This document shows positions 36,850 to 44,619 of a DNA stretch of 64,000 bases, in pieces. The notes beneath the pieces are model-generated. The model had not been told where the DNA came from. It ran no database searches and saw only the letters and a program-made list of their open reading frames with translations. The position numbers and the translations under genes are program-made. How positions within the stretch are numbered: position 1 is the stretch's first letter; every line of letters starts with the position of its first letter. Source of the DNA: Micropruina sonneratiae (GTDB taxonomy: Bacteria > Actinomycetota > Actinomycetes > Propionibacteriales > Propionibacteriaceae); NCBI RefSeq assembly GCF_025972045.1, contig NZ_JAPDHX010000004.1, positions 248,001 to 312,000 of the forward strand, in the 5' to 3' direction.

Positions 36850-36861
36850 GATGTCCGGCCC

Positions 36862-37083
36862 TCAGTGGCAGGGGAAGCCGAGCAGGTGGCGGGCATCGTG
36901 TACCCACTCGTGCACGGCAGTGCCGGAGAACACCGAGGTGGCGCCCTGTTCGGCGCCCACGAAGTAGACCGCCAGCAGGGCGATCAGGATCGAGAACAGG
37001 ATCCAGGGCCACAATTCGCGCAGCGACAGGGTGGGCAGTTCGACGGTGATGGCAGGTTCGTTGGGGATGGCGGCGGCACTCAT
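36862..37083 (-). CDS. cbtB: cobalt transporter subunit CbtB
   Basis: A 73-residue protein with one transmembrane helix (LWPWILFSILIALLAVYFV) and a His-rich extracytoplasmic end (HEWVHDARHLLGFPCH) that is diagnostic of CbtB. The His and Cys residues probably capture cobalt for CbtA. The ATG at 37083 follows AAGGAG at six bases. A cobalamin riboswitch in the leader indicates that the gene is shut down when cobalamin is plentiful. Confidence 0.9.
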   Translation of the reverse strand: MSAAAIPNEPAITVELPTLSLRELWPWILFSILIALLAVYFVGAEQGATSVFSGTAVHEWVHDARHLLGFPCH

Positions 37084-37126
37084 GAGGGCTCCTTCCGAGC
37101 TGATGCGGCCCGTTGTCTGAAGTGAT

Positions 37127-37233
37127 GCGAACAGGTGGGTCTGGCTCGGGATTCTCACCCTCACAGTGGCGCAACCGCGCCGGGATCACACCGGCTTCCA
37201 AGCTGCTCGCTCGCTTCAGTATCCACCTCGCGA
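37127..37233 (-). promoter_or_regulatory. cobalamin riboswitch upstream of cbtB
   Basis: On the minus strand the B12-box core GCGCCACTGTGAGGG is preceded by GAAGCCGGTGTGATCCCGGC and followed by GAGCCAGACCCACCTG. GCGAGGTGG (left end) and CCACCTGTTCGC (right end, 37138-37127) can close the P1 stem. This matches the class found upstream of cbtAB. The boundaries are approximate. Confidence 0.88.
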
Positions 37234-37362
37234 ACCCGGCCTGAGGCCGAAACGAAAAATGCCTGGCGGCGATCGCCGAGCGGGTCCGTCGGGGTTGTCC
37301 GGGGTCCCCCGTGACCCGCAGCCGCAGGGCGCGCCGACGCCCTCAGCGGTGGGCGGGCACCG

Positions 37363-37938
37363 TCAGGAGGCCGGCCGGGTCACCGCCCAGGCCGTCACGG
37401 TACGGGCCGGCCTGAAACCGGTGAACCGGCCGATGGGTTCGGCGTATTCCAGGCCGATCCGCAGCAGTTCGCCGCCGTGCCCGCGGTAGGCCTCCAGCAG
37501 CACCGCGTCGGAGTCCGCCGTGACGCTGTGCACCACCAGCCGTCCGCCGGCGGGCAGCACCGACCAGCAGGCGTCCAACACCGCCGCGTCCACCCCGCCG
37601 CCGACGAAGACGGCGTCCGGACGCGGCAGCGCGGGAAGCGCGCCGGCGATGTCGCCGGCCACGATCCGGAGCCGTTCCGCCACGCCGTGCCGCTCGGCGT
37701 TGGCCCGGATCCGCTCCAGCCGCTCCGCGGTGCGTTCGACCGCGACCGCGGCGTTGCCGGACGACAAGCGGCACCACTCGATGCCGATGGAGCCCGAGCC
37801 GGCGCCCAGATCCCACAGCAATTCGTCGCCGTGCGGGGCGAGGCTGGACAGCGCCGCGGCCCGCAGCACCCGCTTGGTCAGCAGGCCGTCACTGGCGAAC
37901 CGATCGTCGGGCAGGCCGGTGGACAACTGGTCGGACAC
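37363..37938 (-). CDS. cbiT: cobalt-precorrin-6B C15-methyltransferase (decarboxylating)
   Basis: A 191-residue SAM-dependent methyltransferase that methylates C15 and decarboxylates the C12 acetate side chain. GLPDDRF and LLTKRVLRAAALSSL match the CbiT N-terminus. LLWDLGAGSGSIGIEWCRL is the SAM-binding loop, and VFVGGGVDAAVLDACWSVLPAGGRLVVH is the second conserved region. It stands alone, so the CbiE partner is supplied by the cbiE-cbiG-cbiH fusion downstream. The GTG at 37938 lies seven bases after TAGGGT, a leaderless arrangement; a longer frame to 38013 would overlap the divergent cobO. Confidence 0.9.
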   Translation of the reverse strand: MSDQLSTGLPDDRFASDGLLTKRVLRAAALSSLAPHGDELLWDLGAGSGSIGIEWCRLSSGNAAVAVERTAERLERIRANAERHGVAERLRIVAGDIAGALPALPRPDAVFVGGGVDAAVLDACWSVLPAGGRLVVHSVTADSDAVLLEAYRGHGGELLRIGLEYAEPIGRFTGFRPARTVTAWAVTRPAS

Positions 37939-37997
37939 GAGGCCGACCCTAGCCGGACGGGCAGAGCGGCTCGCCCCGATGCGGCACAATCGGCCGG
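37939..37997. promoter_or_regulatory. divergent leaderless promoters of cbiT and cobO
   Basis: For cbiT the minus strand shows TAGGGT (37951-37946), seven bases and GTG. For cobO the plus strand shows CACAAT (37985-37990), seven bases and GTG. Both lack ribosome sites. The whole divergent gap is only 59 bases. Confidence 0.45.
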
Positions 37998-38612
37998 GTG
38001 AACCGAGGCGCACCCCACGAGGTTCCCGATGACGGGCTGAGCACTGCCGAGCGACGGCGCCGCCCGGCGCTGATCCTCAACACCGGCCATGGCAAGGGCA
38101 AGACCACCGCCGCGTTCGGCACCGCCCTGCGGGCCTGGCACCAGGGCTGGTCGATCGGCGTCTACCAGTTCGTGAAGTCGGGCCGCTGGCGCAGCGGCGA
38201 ACGGGTCGCCTTCGAGCAGCTGGACCGCACGCACCGCGAAGCGGGCATCGGCGGTCCGGTGAGCTGGCAGACGCTCGGCGCCGGGCTCACCTTCCGCCGG
38301 CCCGGGGCCGACCGCGGTGAGCAGAGCGCCGCGGCCAGGCGGGCCTGGGCCGAGGTGAGCGCGGGCCTGGCCGCCGAACGCCACGACCTGTACGTGCTCG
38401 ACGAGTTCACCTACCCGCTGGCCTACGGTTGGCTGCCCGTCGACGAGGTGGTGTCGACACTGGCCCGCCGCCCCGGCGTCCAGCACGTCATCATCACCGG
38501 CCGGGACGCCCCGCAGGCGCTGCTGGACATCGCCACCACGGTGACCGAGATGGTGAAGGTCAAGCATCCGTTCGATGAGGGCCAGAAGGGTCAGGCGGGC
38601 ATCGAATGGTGA
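37998..38612 (+). CDS. cobO: cob(I)yrinic acid a,c-diamide adenosyltransferase
   Basis: A 204-residue CobA/CobO/BtuR-type enzyme that attaches the 5'-deoxyadenosyl group of ATP to Co(I) corrinoids. LNTGHGKGKTTAAFGTALRAWHQG is the modified P-loop; VYQFVKSG and DLYVLDEFTYPLAYGWL are further family motifs. The C-terminal VKHPFDEGQKGQAGIEW is the classic CobO ending. The next gene overlaps by a few bases. The length is standard. Confidence 0.95.
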   Translation: MNRGAPHEVPDDGLSTAERRRRPALILNTGHGKGKTTAAFGTALRAWHQGWSIGVYQFVKSGRWRSGERVAFEQLDRTHREAGIGGPVSWQTLGAGLTFRRPGADRGEQSAAARRAWAEVSAGLAAERHDLYVLDEFTYPLAYGWLPVDEVVSTLARRPGVQHVIITGRDAPQALLDIATTVTEMVKVKHPFDEGQKGQAGIEW

Positions 38613-41026
38613 CCGTTCCCCGGCTGGTGATCGCCGCCGCGGCCTCCTCGGCGGGCAAGACCACCGTCGCCACCGGGCTGATGGCCGCGCTGCGCGGCCG
38701 AGGCGTCCGGGTCGCCGGGTTCAAGGTGGGCCCGGACTTCATCGACCCCGGCTATCACGCGCTGGCCACGGGGCGTCCCGGCCGCAATCTCGACCCCGTG
38801 CTGGTCGGCGAGCACCGGGTGGCTCCGCTGTTCGTGCACGGCGCGACCGTTCCGGAACCGGCCGAGGTGGCGATCGTCGAGGGAGTGATGGGCCTGTTCG
38901 ACGGACGCCTCGGCACCGACGGCGAGGGCTCCACCGCCCACGTCGCACGACTGCTCGACGCACCGGTCGTCCTGGTCGTGGACGCCGCCGGCAGCTCCCG
39001 CACCGCCGCGGCGGCCGCGCTGGGGTTGCGCGACTTCGACCCCCGGCTGCGGGTGGCCGGCGCAATAGTCAACCGGGTCGGCAGCGCCCGCCACGGCGCC
39101 GAGCTGGCGGCCGTCCTGGAACGGGCCGGCGTCCCGGTGCTCGGGGTGCTGCCGCGCAACGCGGGCATCAGCGCACCGTCGCGCCATCTCGGCCTGGTGC
39201 CCGCGGCAGAGCGGGCCGAGTCGCGGGCCACCATCGACGCACTGGCCGAGCACCTGGCCGGCCACGTCGACCTGGACGCCGTGATCGAGGTGGCCGGCAC
39301 TGCCGGCGAGCTGGCGGCACCCGCCTGGGATCCGACAACCGAGGTCAGCGCCGTGCCCGGGTCTCCGTTGGTGGGGGTGCTGGCCGGCCGGGCGTTCACG
39401 TTCCGCTACGCCGAAACCACCGAACTGCTGGTGGCGGCCGGGTGCCGGGTCGTCGAGATCGATCCCCTGACCGACACCGCTCTGCCCGCCGGGATCGGGG
39501 CGCTCTACGCCGGCGGCGGGTTCCCCGAGGTGCACGCGGCCGCACTGAGCGGCAACGCATCGTTGCGGGCCGGCCTTGCAGCGGCGATCCGCGACGGGCT
39601 GCCGACCGTCGCCGAATGCGCCGGGCAGCTGTACCTGTGCGAACACCTGGACGGGCACCCCATGGTGGGCGTGCTGCCGGCCTCGGCCCGGATGACGCCG
39701 CGGCTCAGCCTCGGGTACCGGACGGCGTGCGCCCCGGCCGAGACGATGTTGGCGCACGCCGGCCAGCGAGTCACCGGACACGAGTTCCACCGCACGCTGA
39801 CCACGCCCGGCGCCGCCACTCCGGCCTGGTCGTGGGACGCCCGCACCGACGGCTTCTCGCTCGACCCGGCGGGCCGCGGCTCCCCGACTCTGCACACCGG
39901 CTACCTGCACCTGCACTACGCCGGTCACCCCGCCCTGGCGCACCGGCTGGCGAACGCGGCGTCCGGTTTCGCACCATCCGCTCCGCGGCCGGCCGCACCG
40001 CCGGCGCAGCTGGACGGCATCGCGCTGCGCCACCACGGCGACCGCGACCTTGCGCCCGGCCTGGTCGACCTGGCCGTCAATGTGCAACTCGCCGCCCCTC
40101 CGCCATGGCTGGCCGACGTCATCGGCGCAGAAACGCGGCAGCTCGGTGCCTACCCGGACGTCGAACCGGCCCGCCGGGCCCTGGCCGAGCGGCACGGCGT
40201 TGAGGCCTCGATGGTGCTGCCCACCAACGGCGCGGCGGAGGCGTTCGCCCTGGTGGCAGGCGTGATCGGCGCCGCGAACCCGATGGTGGTGCACCCCCAG
40301 TTCACCGAACCCGAGGCCGCCCTGCGGGCTGCCGGGCTGGCCGTGCAGCGCTGGCTGCTGCCGGTGCGGACCGGCGCAGGCACCCCCGCCCTGGGTGAAC
40401 TGCCGGCATGGGCCGACGCGCTGTTCGTCGGCAACCCGACCAACCCGACCGGCTGGCTGCACCGGGCCCAGGACCTGCTCGCCGCCCAGGGCGACCGGGT
40501 CCTGGTCGTCGACGAGGCGTTCATGGACGCCACCGACGAGGCCGAGTCCCTGATCGCCTCGTCGATGCCCGGCCGCCTGGTGGTGCGCTCGCTCAGCAAG
40601 ACCTGGGGGCTGGCCGGCCTGCGGGTCGGGTACCTGATCGGCGACCCCGAGCTGATCAAGCGGGCCGCGGCCGTGCAGCCTGCCTGGTCGGTGTCGTCAC
40701 CCGCGATCGCGGCGATGATCGCGACCGCCGCCCCGGATGCCCTGGCCGAGGCCCGGGCTCGCCACGCAGAACTCGCCGAACGCCGGGAGCGCTTCGCCGC
40801 CGACCTCGCCGCGGCGGGGTTCCCGTCGGTGACCTCCGTGGCACCGTTCCTGCTGATCGACACCGCAGCCTGTGGCCCGCTCTCGGTGCGCCCGGCGCTT
40901 GCCGAGGCTGGTTTCGCAGTGCGCCGGGCCGAAACCTTCCCCGGCCTGGGTCCGACCTGGATCCGGGCGAAGGTACCGCACGATTGGGACGCCTTCGTGG
41001 ACGGCCTGGCCCGGCTGCACCGCTGA
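38606..41026 (+). CDS. cbiA-cobC: fused cobyrinic acid a,c-diamide synthase / L-threonine-O-3-phosphate decarboxylase-type aminotransferase
   Basis: An 806-residue bifunctional protein. Residues 1 to about 455 are CbiA/CobB, which amidates the a and c acetates of the corrin using glutamine. It shows IAAAASSAGKTTVATGLM, GPDFIDPGYH, EGVMGLFDGR, then AECAGQLYLCEHLDG with the glutaminase Cys and GHEFHRT with the His. From about residue 468 a PLP enzyme of the CobC/CobD family makes aminopropanol phosphate: PTNGAAEAFALVAG, VGNPTNPTGWLH, VVDEAFMD and SLSKTWGLAGLRVGY with the PLP-binding Lys. The start may be the ATG at 38606 or the GTG at 38609 (GTGA overlap with cobO). A 21-bp inverted-repeat element follows. 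Confidence 0.93.
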   Translation: MVTVPRLVIAAAASSAGKTTVATGLMAALRGRGVRVAGFKVGPDFIDPGYHALATGRPGRNLDPVLVGEHRVAPLFVHGATVPEPAEVAIVEGVMGLFDGRLGTDGEGSTAHVARLLDAPVVLVVDAAGSSRTAAAAALGLRDFDPRLRVAGAIVNRVGSARHGAELAAVLERAGVPVLGVLPRNAGISAPSRHLGLVPAAERAESRATIDALAEHLAGHVDLDAVIEVAGTAGELAAPAWDPTTEVSAVPGSPLVGVLAGRAFTFRYAETTELLVAAGCRVVEIDPLTDTALPAGIGALYAGGGFPEVHAAALSGNASLRAGLAAAIRDGLPTVAECAGQLYLCEHLDGHPMVGVLPASARMTPRLSLGYRTACAPAETMLAHAGQRVTGHEFHRTLTTPGAATPAWSWDARTDGFSLDPAGRGSPTLHTGYLHLHYAGHPALAHRLANAASGFAPSAPRPAAPPAQLDGIALRHHGDRDLAPGLVDLAVNVQLAAPPPWLADVIGAETRQLGAYPDVEPARRALAERHGVEASMVLPTNGAAEAFALVAGVIGAANPMVVHPQFTEPEAALRAAGLAVQRWLLPVRTGAGTPALGELPAWADALFVGNPTNPTGWLHRAQDLLAAQGDRVLVVDEAFMDATDEAESLIASSMPGRLVVRSLSKTWGLAGLRVGYLIGDPELIKRAAAVQPAWSVSSPAIAAMIATAAPDALAEARARHAELAERRERFAADLAAAGFPSVTSVAPFLLIDTAACGPLSVRPALAEAGFAVRRAETFPGLGPTWIRAKVPHDWDAFVDGLARLHR

Positions 41027-41063
41027 TAAGGGGGACAGGCTCAACCAGCGGGGTTGAGGCCTC

Positions 41064-41155
41064 ACCCTGAAAACGGTGCACTCGTCGCCCCGCCGAGTGA
41101 AGATCTCGCCTCACAGGCCACGCGCCGGGCAGATCGAGTGCACCGTTTTCAGGGT
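41064..41155. repeat. element with 21-bp perfect inverted repeats, copy 1
   Basis: The left arm (41064-41084) begins ACCCTGAAAACGGTGCACTC and ends in G. The right arm (41135-41155) is its exact reverse complement. The inner 50 bases have no evident gene. The element fills the gap between the convergent cbiA-cobC and cobK genes, and its last base is part of the cobK stop codon. A second copy with the same arms but different inner sequence is at 49781-49871. Confidence 0.9.
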
Positions 41156-41889
41156 CAGTGACCGAGCACCCAGTCGAGCGCCTCGCCAACGGTGCAGGCC
41201 AGAGGCACCCCAGCGGGGTCGGCGGGACGCTCGACCACGACGACCGCCACCCCGAGTTCGGCGGCGGCGTCGAGTTTGGCGGCGGTCGCGGTGCCGCCGG
41301 CGTCCTTGGTGACCAGCACGTCGATGCGCCTGCCTGCCAGCAGGGTGCGGTCCCCGGACAGGGCGTAGGGGCCACGGGCCCGCAGCAACTCCCAGGCCGG
41401 GGGCAGGGGTTCATCCGGCGGCTCCACCACCCGCAGCAGCACGTACCGGTCGGTCCAGCACAGGAACGGGGCCACCGACTGCCGCCCCACACTCAGGAAC
41501 ACCCGCTGCCCCAGCCGCTCGGCCGCCACCCGGGCAGCCTCCAGGTCAGCGACCCAGTGCCACGAGGCAGCGTCCGGACGTGCCCGCCAGCTCGGCCGGG
41601 ACAACCGCAGCAACGGCACCCCTGCCGCGGCGCACGCCTGCGCGGCGTTCGCACTCATCCGGGCCGCGAACGGGTGAGTGGCGTCGACCACCGCCCGGAT
41701 CGACTCCGCTTCCAGGTAGGCCACCAGCCTGCTCGCCCCGCCGAAGCCGCCGACCCGGAGCCGTCCCGGTGGTGCGGAGGTGCCGCCGACCGCCCCGGCC
41801 AGTGAGGTGACCGCGTCCACGCCGGCCCCCTGCAGCTTCGCGGCCAGGGCGCGCGCCTCGCTGGTGCCGCCCAGGATCAGCACCGTCAT
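41155..41889 (-). CDS. cobK: precorrin-6A reductase
   Basis: A 244-residue CobK/CbiJ enzyme that reduces the C18-C19 double bond of (cobalt-)precorrin-6A with NADPH or NADH. LILGGTSEARALAAKLQGAG is the nucleotide-binding start. VVDATHPFAARMSANAAQACAAAGVPLLRLSRPSW is the family hallmark. VFLSVGRQSVAPFLCW and VLVTKDAGGTATAAKLDAAAELGVAVVVVERP complete the second half. Its start codon overlaps the cbiB stop by four bases. The terminal repeat arm touches its stop codon. Confidence 0.93.
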   Translation of the reverse strand: MTVLILGGTSEARALAAKLQGAGVDAVTSLAGAVGGTSAPPGRLRVGGFGGASRLVAYLEAESIRAVVDATHPFAARMSANAAQACAAAGVPLLRLSRPSWRARPDAASWHWVADLEAARVAAERLGQRVFLSVGRQSVAPFLCWTDRYVLLRVVEPPDEPLPPAWELLRARGPYALSGDRTLLAGRRIDVLVTKDAGGTATAAKLDAAAELGVAVVVVERPADPAGVPLACTVGEALDWVLGH

Positions 41890-42824
41890 CGTCGTGACCA
41901 ACGCCAGGCCAGTCCGACGCTCACCACCGCCGCGGCCGCCGATACCACCTTCGCCAACGTCACCCCGCGGGCCAGATCGGCCGGGCCGGGGCCGGGGTCG
42001 AAACCCAGCTCGCCGCGATCTTCGACGACGCCGCCGTAGGTGTTGCGGCCGCCCAGCGTCACCCGCAGCGCGCCCGCGAAGGACGCCTCCACAACCCCGC
42101 CGTTCGGGCTGGGATGGGCCGGTGACTGCTCGACCGAGCAGCGCACCGCGTCCTGTGTCCGGCCGCCGACCACCGGTGCCGCGAGCGAGGCCAGCGCCCC
42201 GGCCAACCGCGCCGGCACCCAGTTGAGCAGGTCGTCCAGCTTGGCCGAGGCCCAGCCGAAGTTGTTGTAGCGCTCGTTGCGGTAGCCGACCATCGCGTCG
42301 AGGGTGTTGGCGGCCCGGTACGCCAGCAGCCCCGGCACGCCCGCCACCGCCCCCCACAGCAGCGGCGCCACCACCGCGTCCGAAGTGTTCTCGGCCACCG
42401 ACTCCAGCGTGGCGCGGGCCACCCCGTCGGCGTCCAGCGACGCGGGGTCGCGGCTGACCAGATGCGTCACCCGGTCGCGGGCCGCGGCCAGGTCGCCCGC
42501 CTGCAGGGACGCCGAGATGAGGTCGGCCTCGCGGGTCAGCGAACGGCCGCCGAGCACCGTCCAGGTCGCCGCCGCCGTCAGCAGCACGGTGCCCGCCGCG
42601 CTGCCCCGGACGCCGCGCTGCAGCACCCAGCCCAGCGCCCCGGCGCCACCGACCAGGGTCGCGGTGAACGCGGCACCGGCGGCCCGTTCGTCGCGATACA
42701 GCCGCCGCTCCAGGCCGTTGGCCACGGCACCGAAGCCCGCCACCGGATGGTGGCGGGCCGGGTCGCCGAGCAGCTGATCAGCCACCCAACCCAGGCCCAA
42801 ACCGAGCGCCACCGGACCCTTCAT
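41886..42824 (-). CDS. cbiB: adenosylcobinamide-phosphate synthase (CbiB/CobD)
   Basis: A 312-residue membrane enzyme that attaches aminopropanol (phosphate) to adenosylcobyric acid. LGLGLGWVADQLLGDPARHHPVAGFG is the conserved first helix region. LVSRDPASLDADGVARATLESVAENTSDAVVAPLLW and NTLDAMVGYRNERYNNFGWASAKLDDLLNWVPARL are the defining motifs. It has about five hydrophobic spans. The ATG at 42824 follows GAGGAG. It is divergent from cbiL, and the cobalamin riboswitch between them is oriented toward cbiL only. Confidence 0.94.
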   Translation of the reverse strand: MKGPVALGLGLGWVADQLLGDPARHHPVAGFGAVANGLERRLYRDERAAGAAFTATLVGGAGALGWVLQRGVRGSAAGTVLLTAAATWTVLGGRSLTREADLISASLQAGDLAAARDRVTHLVSRDPASLDADGVARATLESVAENTSDAVVAPLLWGAVAGVPGLLAYRAANTLDAMVGYRNERYNNFGWASAKLDDLLNWVPARLAGALASLAAPVVGGRTQDAVRCSVEQSPAHPSPNGGVVEASFAGALRVTLGGRNTYGGVVEDRGELGFDPGPGPADLARGVTLAKVVSAAAAVVSVGLAWRWSRR

Positions 42825-42871
42825 GTCGCTCCTCACCCGGTTGTTGCGGATGCCCCGCGCGGTCCGATCGA

Positions 42872-42992
42872 GTGTGCCAGACTGACTCACGAACGCGGTC
42901 AATGAGCTGAGGAACCCGGTGCGACTCCGGGACGGTCCCGCCACTGTGACCGGAGCGATCCGGAAGTCAGGAACTGCCCATTTCCGTCGAGC
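42872..42992 (+). promoter_or_regulatory. cobalamin riboswitch upstream of the cbiL operon
   Basis: The core reads GGAACCCGGTGCGACTCCGG, then GACGGTCCCGCCACTGTGAC with the B12 box, and then GGAAGTCAGGAACTGCC. This is a textbook cobalamin element. It is 36 bases or more from the GAGGAGG ribosome site of cbiL and should repress the operon when adenosylcobalamin binds. The 5' limit is approximate. Confidence 0.9.
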
Positions 42993-43027
42993 ACAGACAT
43001 CGGGCGCGGATACCTGAGGAGGCTCTC

Positions 43028-43792
43028 TTGCCTGCTGCCCCTGCCACCCCACCGACGCTCACCGGCGTCGGGGTGGGCCCCGGCGATCCCGAACTCGTCA
43101 CGGTGAAGGCCGTGCGGGTACTGGCCGCCGCCGACGCCATCCTGGTCCCCGACCCGGACACCGGCGCCACCGAGGTGGGCCGGGCCGAACAGGTGGTGCT
43201 GCACGCCTGCCCCGAGGCGGCCGGCCGCATCGTGCGGGTGCCGTTCAGCATGGCGCAGCGTTCCGGGGTCGGCACCAAGCGCCGGCAGTCGTGGGAGGCG
43301 TCCGCGCAGGCCGCCCTGGACGCCTACGCCGGCGCCGCCCGCAGCGTCGCCTTCGCCACCGTCGGCGACCCCAGCGTCTACTCCACGTTCTCGTACCTGG
43401 CCGCCCACGTCCGCGACGCCCTGCCCGACGTGGTGGTCGAGGTGGTGCCCGGCATCACCGCGATGCAGGCGTTGGCCGCAGCCGGCCGCGTCCCGCTGGT
43501 CGAGGCGCAGGAGTTGCTCACCCTGGTGCCGGTGACCGCCGGGCTGGAGACCCTGGCCCGCGCCCTGGAACTGTCCGACACCGTGGTCGCCTACAAGGGC
43601 GGACGCCACCTGCACGAGGTGCAGCGGCTGGTCCGCGAACGGCGTCCGGACGCCACCGCGGTGATCGGCGTGAACGTCGGACTGGCCGGCGAGCAACTCA
43701 TGCCGCTGGCCGAGCTGGACGCCGACCGCGCGCCCTACTTCTCCACCGTGCTAGTCGCCCCGACGCGCACCGCGACCGGGGGGCGGCTGTGA
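43028..43792 (+). CDS. cbiL: precorrin-2 C20-methyltransferase
   Basis: A 254-residue tetrapyrrole methylase that adds the C20 methyl to (cobalt-)precorrin-2 using SAM. TLTGVGVGPGDPELVTVKAVRVLAAADAI is the first SAM-binding strand and loop. VAFATVGDPSVYSTFSYLA carries the GDPxxYS motif. VEVVPGITAMQALAAAGRVPL is the third conserved region. The start is a TTG with GAGGAGG six bases upstream, right after the cobalamin riboswitch. It begins a six-gene operon in which every junction overlaps. Confidence 0.94.
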   Translation: MPAAPATPPTLTGVGVGPGDPELVTVKAVRVLAAADAILVPDPDTGATEVGRAEQVVLHACPEAAGRIVRVPFSMAQRSGVGTKRRQSWEASAQAALDAYAGAARSVAFATVGDPSVYSTFSYLAAHVRDALPDVVVEVVPGITAMQALAAAGRVPLVEAQELLTLVPVTAGLETLARALELSDTVVAYKGGRHLHEVQRLVRERRPDATAVIGVNVGLAGEQLMPLAELDADRAPYFSTVLVAPTRTATGGRL

Positions 43793-44619
43793 CCGGGCGC
43801 GAACACGGCGAAGTGGTGTTCGTCGGCGCCGGACCGGGGGCGTCCGACCTGATCACGGTCCGCGGCGCCCGGGTGATCGCCGAGGCCGACATCGTGATCT
43901 GGGCCTCCTCGCTGGTGGACGCCGGAATCGTGGCCGGCGCGCGCCCTGACGCCGAGGTGGTCGACTCCGCCACCCAGCCGCTGGAGGGAATCGAACCGCT
44001 GTACCGGCGCGCCCACGAGCACAACCTGCTGGTCGCCCGGGTGCACACCGGCGATCCGTCGATCTACGGCGCCACCGCCGAGCAGCGCCGAATCTGTGAC
44101 GAGATCGGCATTCCGCACCGCACCGTCCCGGGCGTCTCCGCCTTCTCGGCCGCCGCGGCCCTCGCCGACGCCGAGATCACGGTGCCGGAGGTGTCGCAAA
44201 CGCTCATCCTGACCCGGCTGGAGGGCGGGCGTACCCCGATGCCGTCGAAGGAGACGGTGCGCAACTTCGCCGCCCACGGCGCCACGATGGCCCTGTATCT
44301 GTCGGCGGCCCGGCACAAGGTGCTGCAGGACGAACTCATCGCCGGCGGCTACGCCCCCGACACCCCCTGCATCGTGGGCTACAAGGTCACCTGGCCCGAC
44401 GAACTGATGCTCGGCTGCCGGCTGGACGAACTGTCGGCGACCATGTCCGAACACAAGCTGTGGAAGCACACCGTGGTGCTCGTCGGCCCCGCCCTCGCCG
44501 CTCAGGGCGACACCCGCAGCCACCTCTACCACCCGGGTTTCCGGCACGAGTACCGCCGGGCCGAGGGCGCACCCCCGGTACCGGCCGACGACACCATCCA
44601 CCGCAGGACGCACCGATGA
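43789..44619 (+). CDS. cbiF: precorrin-4 C11-methyltransferase
   Basis: A 276-residue CbiF/CobM enzyme that methylates C11 of (cobalt-)precorrin-4. VVFVGAGPGASDLITVRGARVIAEADIVIWASSL, with the GxGPG motif, is followed by HTGDPSIYGATAEQ and VPGVSAFSAAAALADAEITVPEVSQTLILTR, all typical for CbiF. PCIVGYKVTWPDE and WKHTVVLVGPAL form the C-terminal lobe. Its GTG overlaps the cbiL stop by four bases. A 20-residue extension after the core is basic and probably disordered. Confidence 0.95.
   Translation: MTGREHGEVVFVGAGPGASDLITVRGARVIAEADIVIWASSLVDAGIVAGARPDAEVVDSATQPLEGIEPLYRRAHEHNLLVARVHTGDPSIYGATAEQRRICDEIGIPHRTVPGVSAFSAAAALADAEITVPEVSQTLILTRLEGGRTPMPSKETVRNFAAHGATMALYLSAARHKVLQDELIAGGYAPDTPCIVGYKVTWPDELMLGCRLDELSATMSEHKLWKHTVVLVGPALAAQGDTRSHLYHPGFRHEYRRAEGAPPVPADDTIHRRTHR

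Noticed and set aside
36862-37164. A longer cbtB starting at 37164
   Set aside because: The extension would run through the cobalamin riboswitch; the ATG at 37083 has a clear AAGGAG site and matches family length.
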